A DNA stretch of 64,000 nt from Phosphoribacter sp037045055 (GCA_037045055.1 JBAOHJ010000003.1:1-64000); one strand, 5' to 3'; shown: positions 1-11,066, counted from the first letter of the stretch. The notes: generated from the letters alone by a model not told the origin. Translations and numbers: made by a program.

Positions 1-1
1 T

Positions 2-294
2 CCACGCGCTTGACAGGCAGAAGAACATCAAGTCAATCGCGAAGATTCAGCTCGGCTATCTGGAAGCGGCTGGCCAAGCTGGAAATCGCCATGACGATCA
101 CCGACGAGGCGCTGACGGAGCTCGCCAAGGCCGGCTTCGATCCGATGTTCGGCGCGCGTCCCCTGAAGCGTGCGATCCAGGAACGCATCGAGAACACGCT
201 CGCCAGGCAGATTCTGGAAGGCAAGTTCGCCGCCGGCGACAAGGTGGTGGTTGACGCGCGCAACGGAGTCATCAGCTTCGCCAGGCCGTCATGA
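2..294 (+). CDS. clpB: ClpB protein disaggregase, C-terminal fragment
   Basis: This is the last ~95 residues of the AAA+ disaggregase ClpB, which works with DnaK to solubilise aggregated proteins in the cytoplasm. The frame opens before the window with KNIKSIAKIQLGYLE, changes frame near base 66, and continues with AMTITDEALTEL and the hallmark GFDPMFGARPLKRAIQ of the D2 small domain, ending at TGA 292-294. The 5' part lies outside the window. Composition is GC-rich. The sequence looks to me more proteobacterial than verrucomicrobial, but that is an impression. The following methylase fragment starts mid-protein immediately after this stop, which suggests a join here. Confidence 0.85.
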   Translation, partial: TRLTGRRTSSQSRRFSSAIWKRLAKLEIAMTITDEALTELAKAGFDPMFGARPLKRAIQERIENTLARQILEGKFAAGDKVVVDARNGVISFARPS

Positions 295-1314
295 GCTGCT
301 CGCGGTGCAGCTGCGCACAACCGCTTGGCACCGCATCGGTGAAGCTGAGAGTGAGCATACCCAACCGTTCGTTACCGAGGTGTCGGCTTATCCGTGCATC
401 ACAGTGATCGACCGATCCGCGTGGCCAACCGACACGGGCTGCCACACTGGCGAGTGCCGATCCTGCCACGTTGGAAACCCTCCGTCCGGCGAGGGGGAAA
501 AACGCCCTCGCGGAAACTGGAGGTTTTCCCCTCGTGGTATAGCGCGGGCGAAGCGCTGACCGCTACTGAGCGGGAGAGCTACGATATCCTCGCTACGCTC
601 GCGGAGCGTCATCCGCTGCTCGAAGAATCGGCTGGCAATACCAAGGTCGGTATCGGGGTGGCGACGGGCTTGGATCAAGTGTTTGTCCGCGACGGTCTCG
701 ACGAATCCATTGAGCCTGAGTGTCAGCTACCGCTCGTCATGGCGGCAGATATTGCACCCGATCGCGTCAAATGGTCGGGCACGATCTGATCAATCCTTAT
801 GATGAGGCTGATGATGGCAGTCTTCGCGATTTGGAGAAGTTTCCCGGCCTGGCCGCGCATTTCGAAAAACACCGGGCGGCGCTAATGAAGCGACACGTCG
901 CTTCAAAAAGCGGCCCGAGTTCGTGGTCTCGCACGATTGATCGCGTCACGCTCGCACTGACATGCCGCCCCGAATTGGTGATTCCCGACATCCAGGCGGG
1001 TGGCGTGGTCGGATTCGAAAACGGCCGGTGCTACCCGCATCACAACGTCTATTGGGTGACCTCCGAAGGATGGGACCTTCGGGTGCGCCGCAGGCGCTGT
1101 TGCGTAGTCAGACGGTCCTGGACGCAAATCCGCGCCTTCTCCGTGCAGATGCGCTGGCGGCTCGGTGCGCTACCAAGCGCAAGTCCTGCGAAAGCTGCGC
1201 GTGCCGGCGGCTGCATCGATTTCGGAGAAGTTGCGGAAGAAACTGGCTCACGCCGCGGGAGGATCCGACCAAGGAGCCATCGACGAACTGGCGGCGATGG
1301 CCTACGGACTCTGA
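295..1314 (+). pseudogene. Eco57I/PglX-like DNA adenine methylase, C-terminal fragment
   Basis: Pieced over several frames, this reads as the C-terminal target-recognition part of a large N6-adenine methyltransferase of the Eco57I/PglX type, used in restriction-modification and BREX-like defence. Visible parts are EVSAYPCITVI (about 390), GNTKVGIGVATGLDQVFV (about 635-690), a region with LVMAADIAPDRVKWSG, CRPELVIPDI, and an end AAMAYGL with TGA at 1312-1314. The catalytic NPPY domain is missing. There is no start codon context, because the fragment begins directly after the clpB stop. It is either a decayed remnant or an assembly join near 295-330. Frameshifts lie near 440-480, 780, 1080 and 1140. 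I am confident of the broad family but not of the exact system. Confidence 0.6.
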
Positions 1315-1377
1315 CAAGCCTTTGCGCGTGCAACGGTCCGCTGCAACCCGCAGCGTCGGCTCGTCGTCTTCGCAACC

Positions 1378-3938
1378 ATGTCGAGCCCCACCCCTTCGCG
1401 TGTTTTGGTTTTTGCCTTTGCTGTGCTGGGTCGTGCTCGGCGCGATGGCTCGCGTTGGCTGCGGCTGAACGCCGAGCCGCTGTTTCGATTGGAGCGACGC
1501 GGAGAAATATCGCGGCGCGGTCGTGCATCCGAGCGGGGCGTTTAAGCCGGCGGATGTCGCGCGGGCGCGGGAGAATTTGCAGCGCTACACGTGGGCGAAG
1601 TTCTATGTCGCCGGGCTGGAACGCAGTGTCCGGGGGCAAGCGGGCAAGCTCACGCCGGAGTATCTGCGAGCGATGATTCCGGAGACGACGCCGGGCGACA
1701 CGAAGTTCACGCCGTGTCCGGCCTGCCGCGATCTCGGCAAGCCGGTGCATCCGCACGGGCAGTGGAGCTGGACGGAAACGGCGCCGGACCGGCTCACATG
1801 CCGAGTTTGCCGCACGGTGTTTCCCCATGAAAAATATCCCGAGACGATCGTGTTGCAGACGAAGTGGGGGCGGCCGCAGACGCTGACTCTACTACGGCGG
1901 CGAGCCGTTTGTGGTGTTCGGCTACAAGACGGGGCGGCCGAGTTTTTCGGCGAATATCCGCGCGCACAAAGTCGCCCACCTGTCGTCGACCGTGCGCTCG
2001 CTGGCCGAGGCGCATCTGCTCACGGGAAATCGTCGAGGCGGCGCCGTGCGGTGCGGGCGATTTTGCTGCGCTTCGCGGAGTGTTACCCGCGCTGGCTCGT
2101 GCACACCGGCGTATGGCGAATACGCGGACATGGACCCGCGCGTCGCCTCGCAATTTATCAACAAGCTGCCCGAGCCGGAGCTGTGTCCGCCGCCGAACAA
2201 GCCGGACCGGCGGCTGCACACGGGCTACTGGACGGCGGGGCGCGCGACGGGCGGCGGGCAGGAGTCGTGGTTCGTGCGGCGCATGGTCGAAGCCTACGAT
2301 TTCACGTGCGAGGCGAAGGAGGCCGACGGCACGCCGCTCTACACCGACGCCGAGCGCCGGCTGATCGAACGCGATCTGTTGCTCGAAGGCACGGTGCTCC
2401 TCGTGAGCGACAAGCAGATCAACAACAAGTCCGTGGGCAACCGCACCGCGGCCGCGCTCGTCGGCCTGTGCGTCGGGCATCCGGGGCTCGTGCGTTTCGG
2501 TTGGGACGGGTTTCAGCAGACGATCGACGAGTGGTTTTTGCCCGACGGCACGACGTCGGAATCGCCGGCCTACGCGATGATGACGCTGCACAATGTCTGG
2601 GACATGCCGCAGGCGCTCCGCGGCTACACGGAGCCGGCGGGCTATCGCGGCCCCGACGGAAAGCGCCGCGTGGCCGTCGATCTCTACCACGGCACGGCGT
2701 ATGAGCGGATCTGGGAAAATTGTTTCAAGGGCCTGCAGGGCGACCTCACGTTTCCCGCCTACGCCGACTCCTACCGCGACACGCGGATCGGCAGCAATTT
2801 CCTCGAGCTGATGGCGGCCAACTATCCGGAGCGCCCGGAGTATCTCGCGCTGCTGAAGGAGACCTGCGGCGAGGATCTCGCGAAGGGCTACGCGCCGCTC
2901 GCGCTCTACTACCGCGAACCCGGCCTCGAAAAGAAACTCGACGCCGCGCATCGTGCTGCCGGATTGGTGCGCGCCGGATTTGCGCATCGGCCACATGCGC
3001 ACGGGCACCGATGGGCGCGAGAGTCTGCTGCTGCTCAGCGCGAGCCATTGGGCGAATCACCACCATCAGGACAGTCTCAATCTCACCTATTGGAAAAACG
3101 GCCGCGAGCTGCTCTCCGACCTCGGCTACCTCTGGGATCATCCGCGCAAACACCAGGCCTCGCGCACGGTGGCGCACCACACGGTGCGTGCTCGATGAAA
3201 AGGACCAGGTGACGAGAGAACGCGGCGGTGATGTGGCGTTTTTCCGCACGTCCGAGCACGTGAAAGTGATGGAGGCCTCGTCGCGCGCGTATCCGCAGGC
3301 GAAGGAATATCGCCGCACCGCGGCGCTGATCGATCACGGCGCGGAGCGCAGCTACGTCGTGGATTTCTTCCGGGTGGAGGGCGGCGGAAAGCAGGACTAC
3401 GTTTACCATGCGGCCGCGGCGCACGCGGAGATTCTCGGCCGCACCGCGACGGCGGCTCCGGCGGCGATGAAGCTCTACGACTTTTCCGGCGTGCGCGCGC
3501 TCGCGGGAGCGGACGGTGTGGCGCACGACGTGGTCGGCGGGCGGCGAGTTGACCTGTGTCGCGTGGAACGTGAGCCAGCCGGGCGAACGCGCGTGGATCG
3601 CGGACGGCTGGGGCCAGCGTGATTGGAAAAATTCCGACGTGGGCGCGACGTTGCCCTACATCGTGCGTCGCACCGAGGGCGCGGGCGCGAAACTTTTTGT
3701 CTCGGTGTTCGAGGGCTACGCGGGTGGAAAACCATTTGTGCGCGGCGTTGCGTGGCAATCGCCCGGCGTGCTCGCGATCGAGACGGCGCTCGGCACGGAC
3801 TACGTGTGGTCGAACCCGGCGGGAGGCGCGCAGGTGGCCGCGGCCGATGCGGGGCGGGCGCTCAAGGGCCGATTCGCCGTTGCCTCCGTGCAGGCGGGTA
3901 AAGTTCTCTGGACCTTTCAAGAATCACCTTCGCCATGA
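1378..3938 (+). CDS. Heparinase II/III-like secreted polysaccharide lyase
   Basis: A reconstructed protein of about 850 residues starts at ATG 1378 with a hydrophobic N-terminus (SRVLVFAFAVLG). Family traits include a small zinc-finger-like stretch (CPACRDLGKP, later CRVCRTVFPHEK), then an alpha-toroid domain, then a C-terminal beta-sandwich beginning near 3,000 with SASHWANHHHQDSLNL, where the His cluster is typical of heparinase II/III catalytic domains. Such enzymes cleave uronic-acid-containing polysaccharides by beta-elimination. Frameshifts lie near 1430, 1890, 2030, 2105, 2950, 3185 and 3535. Its stop overlaps the DUF1080 start (ATGA), so the two are probably one transcript. The substrate cannot be told from sequence. 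Confidence 0.75.
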
Positions 3939-5118
3939 ACCTCCGATCCGTCTCCGCCCTGTTTGTTTGCACCGCCCTCGTGGCCTCCGCTTTTGCCGCC
4001 GAGACACCGAAGCCCGACGCCGACGGTTTTGTGCCGATGTTCAACGGCCGCGACCTTACCGGCTGGACGAATATCAACTGCGCGCCCGAGACGTGGAGCG
4101 TGCGCGGACGGAAAAATCTATTGCACCGGCAAACCCGTCGGCGGGCTGCGCACGGTGAAGCAATACGAGAACTTCATCGTCGAGCTGGAGTGGCGTCACC
4201 TCCAGCGCAGCGGCAACTCCGGCTTTTTCGCGTGGGGCTCGGCGATCAACGCGCCCGGCGTGCCCTTCCTCCGCGGCATCGAGGTGCAGATGCTCGACCA
4301 CGGCTACGCGGAAGATTTCGAAAAGAAGAACGGCAAGAAGTCCGACTGGTTCACGACGCACGGTGACGTCTTCGCGATCCACGGCGCGACGATGGACTAC
4401 GTGGGTAAGACGAATGGTAAACGCAGTTTTCCGACGGAGGATCGCAGCAAACCGTCGCCCGAGTGGAATCACTACCGCATCGTCGCGAACAACGGTGCGC
4501 TGCGCCTTCACGTGAACGGCAAAGAGATCAGCGGCGGCGACAATGCCAACTATCGCAAAGGCTACCTCGCCCTGGAATCCGAAGGCGCGCCCGGTGGAGT
4601 TCCGGAATCTGCGCATCAAAGAGCTGCCGCCGACGGGAGCGGATGCGAGCAACACGGCACCGCTCGATCCGGGCTGGCGGGCGATGTTCAATTCGGTCGA
4701 TCTCCGCGGCTGGCGCACGAGTGAGGCGACGGCGGCGCGGTGGTCGGTGGTGGGCGAGAAAATCGTCTTAAAACCGGGCGCGGCCGGAGCTGCGGCGGTG
4801 CCGCTCACGACGACCGGCGAGTTTGGCGACGCGGAGTTCATCGTGGATTTCCAGCCACCGAAGTCCTCCGGTGGGGCACCGGTGGCGAGCGCGGCGCTTG
4901 GTTTCCACGGTGCGACGATTCGGCTGGCCGGAGCGGAGGCCGGGAAGTTCAGCCGCTTCACCGTCACGGTGCGCGGAGCGACGGTGCGCGTGCAGCGCGA
5001 TGCGCAGCCGGCGACCGAGCTGGCCCTTACCCAAGGAGTGGGGTCGCGGAGTGCGCTCGCGTTGATCGCGACCGAGGGCGGCGGGACGTTCATGAATTTG
5101 CACGCCCGGGATCTGTGA
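3935..5118 (+). CDS. Secreted protein with two DUF1080 (3-keto-disaccharide hydrolase-like) domains
   Basis: Starts at ATG 3935, overlapping the upstream stop by four bases. A signal peptide is visible (SVSALFVCTALVASAFAAE). The first domain opens with GFVPMFNGRDLTGWTN and has the concanavalin-like features GNSGFFAWGS and GIEVQMLDHGYAED. The second opens near 4,670 with GWRAMFNSVDLRGWR. DUF1080 proteins are lectin-like beta-sandwiches; some hydrolyse 3-keto-glycosides. Frameshifts fall near 4110 and 4595. Lying between a lyase and sialidase-like proteins, it probably takes part in extracellular glycan breakdown. About 390 residues in the reconstructed form. Confidence 0.75.
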
Positions 5119-5170
5119 GGGCGCGATGCGGCGGCTTGTTCGGAGTCGGGCGAGGTCTTGTAGTCGGGGC

Positions 5171-7854
5171 ATGATGTCAGTTCTCGGCCCGAGTGAAGTG
5201 CGCGTTGCTTTGCCTGCTGGGCGGGGTCTCACCGCTCTTGGGCGTGGGTGAGTTCGGCGGACCCGACAAAGGGCGGGCGCCGCTGGTGCTGGAATGCGCG
5301 GGTCGGGGCCAATGTGCGCCTGGGCGATGATCCGGTCGAGTTGCCGACGACGCAAAACGGGCAGGCAGAGCCCCATTTGGCGAGGAGCGCGGTGAATCCG
5401 GAGCTGCTGCTCGCGACGTTTCAGGACGGCCGTTTCTCCGCCGGGGGCGGAGCGATCAGTTGCGGCTATGCGGTGTCGCGCGCAGCGGAGGGCTCGACGT
5501 GGACGCGCGCCCTCATCCCGCAACTGACGGTCGCCAGCGGCGGCCGTTTTTTTCGGGCGACGGACCCCGTGGCAGGGATCGGCCCGCAGGGTGACCTCTG
5601 ACCTAAACACGCTCGCGGCGATCGACGAAGCCTTTCGGTCAGACGGCCGTGGTCGTGAGCCGCTCGCTCGACGAGGGTGTCACTTGGCGGCCACCGGTCA
5701 CGGTCGCGCAGTCGCCGAATGCGGCGACGATGCTCGATAAAAACTGGATGGCGGTGAACGATTTTTTCCGGTGCTTCCGGCGGCCGGGCGGCTCGCGGTG
5801 ACGTGGACGGTCTTCGCCGGGAATTTCACTTATCTCCAATCTTCGGTGAGCGACGATCGGCGGCGTGACGTGGAGCGTGCCGGCAAACGTGACGCCGACC
5901 ACTTCCTCGAATCAATCCAGCCAGCCGGTGTTTTTTTCCGACGGCACGCTGCTCCTTCCCTATATCACGGCAACCGGCTCCTCTGTCGGCCGGGATCGTT
6001 TTTCGCATCGATGTGAAACATTCGCTGGATGGGTGGCCGGACGCTGGCCGGCCAATGCGGTGGTAGCGGCCAGCATCCTCCCCCGGCTGGGACGATCCGG
6101 AGATGCGCGACGGTGTTTATCTCATCGGTTCGGCTGTGGCGCGTGAGACCGGCGACGCCTTTATTTGCTACTCGGCGGTGATCGAGGGGGTGCCGCGGGT
6201 TTTGGTGGTGAAGTCGGCCAATCGCGGGGCGAGCTGGTCGGCCCCGGTGGTAGTGAGCGACAATCCCTCCGGCACTTCCGTGATGAATCCCGCGGTGGCG
6301 GTCGCGCCCGATGGTCGCGGCGTCTCGGTCGTATGGCACGGCACGGGCGTCATTCGACGGCGGCATTGCCCGTGGTCGACCATTACGCCGCGGTGTCGCT
6401 CGATGGCGGGGCGACGTGGCAGCCCAATCTCCGGCTCTCCGATCGCTGCGAGCGGGATTCGCTACGCGCCGCCGACCGGCAGCGGCTACATGCTCGGCGA
6501 TTACCTCGGACTCGTGCCGCCCTATGGTCCCGATCAGACTGCGATTGCGCTGCGGTGCGGTTACACGCGCACGGGCAACGCCGATCCGTTGGCCGTGCGT
6601 TTCGCGCTGGCTCCGACCGCGAATTTCGACGCGTGGCGCACGGCGCGTTTTAACCGCCGCGAACTTGGCGACTGGGCGATGAGCGCGCTCCGCCGCGGAC
6701 CCCGACGGTGATGGTTACGCCAACCTGGTCGAGGTCTGCGCAAGGGACGGACCCGCGGGCGGGCGAGGGCGGCAGCGGACTCTCTCTTTTGCGCCCGGTT
6801 CATTCGGCGTGGCGATGGGCGACCGGCGCGCCGCCGAACGCGCCGATGTGCGGGTCGATTTCGAGGAGTCGGCGGACAAGCAAACGTGGAAACCTGCGCT
6901 CGCCAATCCGGCGGCGCTGGTGGACGGCGCCCGCGCAGGCGCTCTTCGATACGGTTCCGGGGCGGCCGGCCTATTTTCGGACGCGATATTCGGCTCGGGA
7001 GCACGGTGCTCGACTCGACCCGATGCGCCGATCACGGAAAGCAACGCCCGCCTCCAAAATCTGGCGACGCGGGGCGCGGTGACGGCGGACTCGCCGTCGA
7101 TCGCGGGCTTTATCGCGGCCGGCGGCAGTCAGCGCTTGTCGGTGCGCGGCGTCGGCCCGACGCTCGCGGCCTTCGGTTTGTCAGGCGCTTTGGCTGACCC
7201 GCCAGATTTCGGCTTCTTCCCCGGCCGGCGGCACGACGGCCACGGCGGCGAACAACGACTGGACCGATGCGGCGGCGTTTGCGGCGGCCGGAGCATTTTC
7301 ATTTCCGGTGGGCAGCAAAGACGCGGCGCTCGTCTTCAATACTCCGGTGGCGGCGGGTGGATTTTACGGCGGTCGTCAGCGGGAGTGGGCGGAACTGCCG
7401 GCGTGGGTTTGGTGGAAGTGTCCGACATGATGAGCGGAGTGCCGGCTGCCGGAGCGCCGCGGCTGATCAATCGTCGCGACGCCGCGGCGATGTCTCCGCC
7501 ACAGCGCCGTTGATCGCCGGTTTTGTGTTGGGCGGCACGGAGCCGCGGCGCGTGTTGATCCGCGCGGCCGGACCGGGACTCGCGGCGCTGAATGTGGCGA
7601 AAGCGATGACCGATCCCGCGCTGGCGCTGTATCGCGGGGCCACGCTCTTGGCGGAAAACGACGATTGGTCGCGCTCGCGAAACTCGGCGGCGGTGGCGGC
7701 GACGGCCTCGCGGGCCGGCGCGTTTGCTTTTGCTGACGGCAGTCTGGATGCGGCGCTGCTCGTCACGCTTGCGCCCGGGGCCTACACGGCGGTCGTCACG
7801 GGCGTGGCGGAATCGAGCGGCCTCGCGTTGGTGGAAGTTTACGACGTGAACTGA
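5171..7854 (+). CDS. BNR-repeat sialidase-like secreted protein with C-terminal Opitutaceae-type repeats
   Basis: A long frame broken at many places. The start is uncertain (ATG 5171 or GTG 5193). A leader is visible as ALLCLLGGVSPLLGVG. Asp-box motifs of the sialidase propeller are clear: SRSLDEGVTWRPPV, SANRGASWSAPV and SLDGGATWQPNL. From about 7,020 on come two repeats of a module common in Opitutaceae secreted proteins, with NLATRGAVTADSPSIAGF and later PLIAGFVLGGTEPRRVLIRA. It ends with LALVEVYDVN and TGA at 7852-7854. The catalytic Arg triad of true sialidases could not be traced through the indels, so activity on sialic acid is unproven. Convergent with the next gene. Confidence 0.65.
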
Positions 7855-7867
7855 CGACGCGCGCAGA

Positions 7868-9153
7868 TCAACGGGCGGCGAGGAGGCGGTTGGGCTTCGT
7901 CCAGCGGATGCGGGCGAGGAGCAGGTCGCCTTTGATGCCGTTCTTGGGCTGCCACTCGCCTACGGTAACCCACGACTCGTCGGGCGTGACGTTGATCGTA
8001 TGAAAATTGCCCATGATGGCGACGCGGTTGGGGTCTTTGACGCCGTCGCCCACGAGCGGGAGCACGACGCGCTCGGTGGCGCGCAAGAGGCGGAGGGTGC
8101 GTGCGTATCAACTTGCGCCATCCAGAGCGGGGGCGCGCCAACGGGTCACGTTGAGGTTCGTCGGATCTTTGCGGGTGTAGACGAGCCAGAGGCGCATCGG
8201 AGTGCGGGAGCCAGCGTTGCTGGGTGGTTGACATCGCGAGTGGTTCACCGTCGTCCCACTGCCACGTCTGCTTGGGCGACCACGTGAGGCCGTCGTCGCT
8301 GGTGGCGACGTAGCCGCGGTTCGTCCTCGGCGCGGATCGGTGAGGTAGAAGCGGCCCCGGCAGGCGGCGAGGGAGGGTTCGAGGAGGCCGCGGCCCTGGT
8401 CGTGCGGGAGCTCGGCGCCGGCGCGCCGGATCGGCGAGGGTGTCGCCGTCGAAGGAGCAGATGACGCTGGATGACGGAGCGCGCGGCGGGCCTTGGTCTG
8501 CGCCGTATGGGTGAGCGCGATGAAGTATGTCGCCGTCGGGCAAGCACGACGCGCTGGCCGCAGCCGTTGGTGTAGATTTGCGCGCCGCGGGGATCGGCCC
8601 AGGCTCTCGAGCTTGCGGCGCGGGCCCCACGGTGCCGTCTGCGCCAGACGGCGTAGACGGGCCAGCGCGGGCGGCTGGTCGGCGGAGAAGGTCGGGCCCG
8701 GAGTAGAACACGTTGTGCCCCAGCGCGAGGACGGTGCTTCGGACGCCGCGATGCCACTCGGGCACGACGTCGCAGACGCCCTCCTCGGCAGCCATCGGCG
8801 AGCGGGCACGCGGCCGAGGGGCGGGAGCACCTGCGGGGGGCGCTACCACGTGCGGCCCGGTGTCCGGTCGAGGTCATCCAGTGCAGCGGGCCGAAGTAGT
8901 CGGAGCCGGCGATGGTCTGGAGTGTCATGAACACCGTGTCGGAGCAGACGCCGGCGCGGCCCTGGGCACGACGCAGGCGCGCGGGTGAAACCACGTGGGG
9001 CCGCTGCCATCGACGGCCGCGGAGCACGGTTACTTTTTCGATGCCGGCGATGGGGCCGGCGGGCTCGGCGGCGCGGGCGCGGAGGGCGAGGGCGGCGGCG
9101 CCGGTGGCGAGGGTCGCGGTGAAGCGGCGGCGGGTGAGAGCGGGGGATTTCAT
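7868..9153 (-). CDS. Tat-exported sialidase-like (BNR) protein
   Basis: Reads leftward from ATG 9153. The N-terminus has a twin-arginine signal (ALTRRRFTATLATGAAALAL) followed by Ala-rich cleavage context. The body shows an Asp-box, TSDDGLTWSPKQ, and the phrase NVFYSGPDLL; the end is RWTKPNRLLAAR with its stop at 7868. At least six indels break the frame. The upstream dehydrogenase ends 33 bases before this start on the same strand, so the two are likely co-transcribed. It is a secreted six-bladed-propeller glycosidase-like protein, and sialidase specificity is only inferred. Confidence 0.6.
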
Positions 9154-9186
9154 GGAGGAGCGGACGTGGCAGGCATGGTTTGAGGC

Positions 9187-10141
9187 TCAGTAGCCGCGGT
9201 CGGTGTGGACGAGGTGGGCGAGCGGCTCGCCGCGTTCGAAGCGGGCGAGGTTGGCGAGAAAGACGTCGAAGCTTGCGATTCGGTCTCGCCGGGGAAGCGG
9301 CCGCCGGTGTGTTGGGTGAGGAGAACTTTTGGGTGCCGCCAGAGCGGGCTGTCGGTGGGGAGCGGTTCGATGGCGGTCACGTCGAGCACAGCGCCGCCGA
9401 GGTGGCCGGAGTCGAGGAGCGCGAGGAGCGCGGTCTCGTCGAGCGTGGAGCCGCGGCCGACGTTGCAGACGACGGCGTCGCGTTTGAGGCGGGCGAGCCG
9501 GGCGTGGTTGAGAAAACCGATCGTCGCAGGCGTGTGGGGGGGAGGGTGTTGATGAGCAGATCGGAGCGGCGGAGTTCGGTGTTGAGTGCGATGAGGGTCG
9601 TGATCGAGCCGGGGCGGGCGGTGCGGGAGAAAAAACAGCCGCGCGCGTTGAAGGCGCCGAGCAGGCGCGCGAATTCCGTGCGCGATGGCGCCGGCGCCGA
9701 GGATGAGGACGCGCTGGCCGTCGAGGGCGCGGATGGCGGGCTCGACCGCGGGCTTGATCCAGCGGGCGGCGGGTTGGGCGACGAGGAGGCGCGGGAGCTG
9801 GCGGTAGTAGGCGAGGATGCCGGCGAGGGCGGCTTCGGCGACGGCGCGGTCGTAGAGCCGCCCGGTATCCGTGAGCTGCACGGGGGTGGTGCGCGGCGGT
9901 GCGTTCAGGGCGAGGTAGGCGTTCATGCCTGCGGATCGAGCTGCACCCAACGCAGCGCGGGCGCGGCGGCGAGCCACGCGGCGGGGACGTTGCCGAAGAC
10001 GATGTGCGCGGCGGCGACGGCGGCACGTTTTTTAGCTTCGGGCAGATCGGCGCAGAACGTGACGGTGTGGGCCGCCAGGGCGGTGCGGAGGCGGGAGCGT
10101 TGGGGCGGGGTGAGACCGGGGACGGCGATGCAGAGGTTCAT
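9187..10141 (-). CDS. D-2-hydroxyacid dehydrogenase (NAD-binding)
   Basis: Starts at ATG 10141 (NLCIAVPGLTPPQRSRL) and ends at 9187 with HLVHTDRGY. The N-terminal catalytic half and the cofactor domain are recognisable: DGQRVLILGAGAIA (Rossmann Gly motif), then VVCNVGRGSTLDETALLALL and AVLDVTAIEPLPTDSPLW, the classical region with the catalytic Glu, followed by the HTGG stretch that carries the catalytic His in this family. It would reduce 2-keto acids such as glyoxylate or hydroxypyruvate, or the reverse. About 315 residues, as expected. Frameshifts occur near 9280, 9545, 9670 and 9925. It lies upstream of, and close to, the sialidase-like gene. Confidence 0.8.
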
Positions 10142-10273
10142 CGTGCGGGCAGGAAATGCCGATGCGCGCGCGGCACAAGGCTGGAGGCGGCGCGTTTATG
10201 CTTCGGGGAATTTGCCAGTGAAGCAGGCTGTCCTTGCTCTTCCTACGACGGCCAATGAATCTCTGGCTTGGAC

Positions 10274-10592
10274 ATGCAATTTCCCCTGCTTCCGCTTCTC
10301 AGTCAGGAAGACAAAGCAGATGCCAGTGAGGGTGGACTCGACCCGTTGGGGCTTGTGCAGGTGTCCGAGGCTTTAGCAGTGCGACTCGTCCCGGGAGTGC
10401 GCCAGCGTATGTCGCATCCGCGGTTTCTCACGGCGATGGCGGTCGCGATGGAAGTCTGTCGCAGGTTCCCCGAGGACGCGGTCGCGCGTGATGGGGTGAG
10501 TCCGCCGTGGCTGGTATTCGAGTGGCTCGCGGTGGAGGGATTTGTCCGCACCGCCGACGGGCGAGAGCCGTTCAAGCTTCCGGGCAACGAAA
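10274..10592 (+). CDS. Unrecognised protein, N-terminal fragment cut by the join
   Basis: An open frame starts at ATG 10274 (MQFPLLPLLSQEDKADA) and is uninterrupted for about 105 codons to the composition break near 10,590, where its reading continues only by chance. Visible stretches are GGLDPLGLVQVSEALAVRLV and VSPPWLVFEWLAVEGFV; no signal peptide and no catalytic motif are seen. I do not recognise the family with confidence. The tone is that of uncharacterised proteins sometimes found beside restriction or helicase genes, but this is only an impression. The C-terminal part is absent from the window. Confidence 0.45.
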
Positions 10593-10600
10593 AATCAACA
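10585..10600. other. Probable assembly join between two genomes
   Basis: Left of here, GC-rich DNA is coding on the plus strand for the unrecognised protein. Right of here, balanced-GC DNA codes on the minus strand for a symporter whose frame is normal up to HWGVLI and then turns into unrelated residues. Two genes on opposite strands both lose their 3' ends at the same point, which is not expected of a natural gene border. Confidence 0.8.
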
Positions 10601-11066
10601 CGCCCCAGTGTTTCTCCAGGCCGCTGATTGATTGCAGAATGATGGCCATGGCAATGATCTGCGCGGTGATCCAACTGAAATAAGAGGGCACCATGAAGCA
10701 GGCCGAAGTGATTTCGGCAGCCTTGTTAAAACGCAAACGAAAGAAGTCGTTGAACGTCAGAATTTTGAGATTGTACAGGGGGCGGGCAATCAGCAGGCCT
10801 GCCAAAAAAAGACACAGGGCAGCCCCAAAGGGATCTTCAATCACCCCGAGTATGCCGTGTTGGGCAAATTCGGAGGAGGCGCCCATCACGGTTTCCGAAC
10901 CAAACCAGGTGGCAAAAAGAGCGCAGGCTACCATAAACATCGGCAGGTTTTTGCCTGCTATTACAAAATCGGCAGTGGTCTTTACTTTTCGGGATGCCCA
11001 CCACCCGACAGCCAGCGTCGCTGCCAGATACAGTCCGACAAATGTCAGCAAGAGTCCGTTTTGCAT
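10593..11066 (-). CDS. Sodium:solute symporter (SSS family), N-terminal part
   Basis: Starts at ATG 11066 (MQNGLLLTFVGLYLAATLAV, first membrane helix) and reads leftward for about 155 residues until cut at the join. Further helices are visible around FMVACALFATWF, LCLFLAGLLI and SYFSWITAQIIAMAIIL. The segment ASRKVKTTADFVIAGKNLP is typical of the first loop of SSS transporters. About two thirds of the usual ~500 residues are missing. The solute cannot be told. The upstream 220 bases are shared with the divergent TPR gene. Confidence 0.8.

Noticed and set aside
1049..1828. Long minus-strand frame opposite the methylase and heparinase genes
   Set aside because: An Arg/Ala-rich shadow of GC-rich coding DNA with no homologous features.
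8990..9000. CCACGTGG in the GC-rich part as a further parS site
   Set aside because: Only the central eight bases match; the flanks differ, and it lies in the other genome.
1..10592. GC-rich segment as a genomic island transferred into the Bacteroidota chromosome
   Set aside because: The right border cuts two genes at once and no attachment site, tRNA, integrase or insertion sequence is present; an assembly join fits better.
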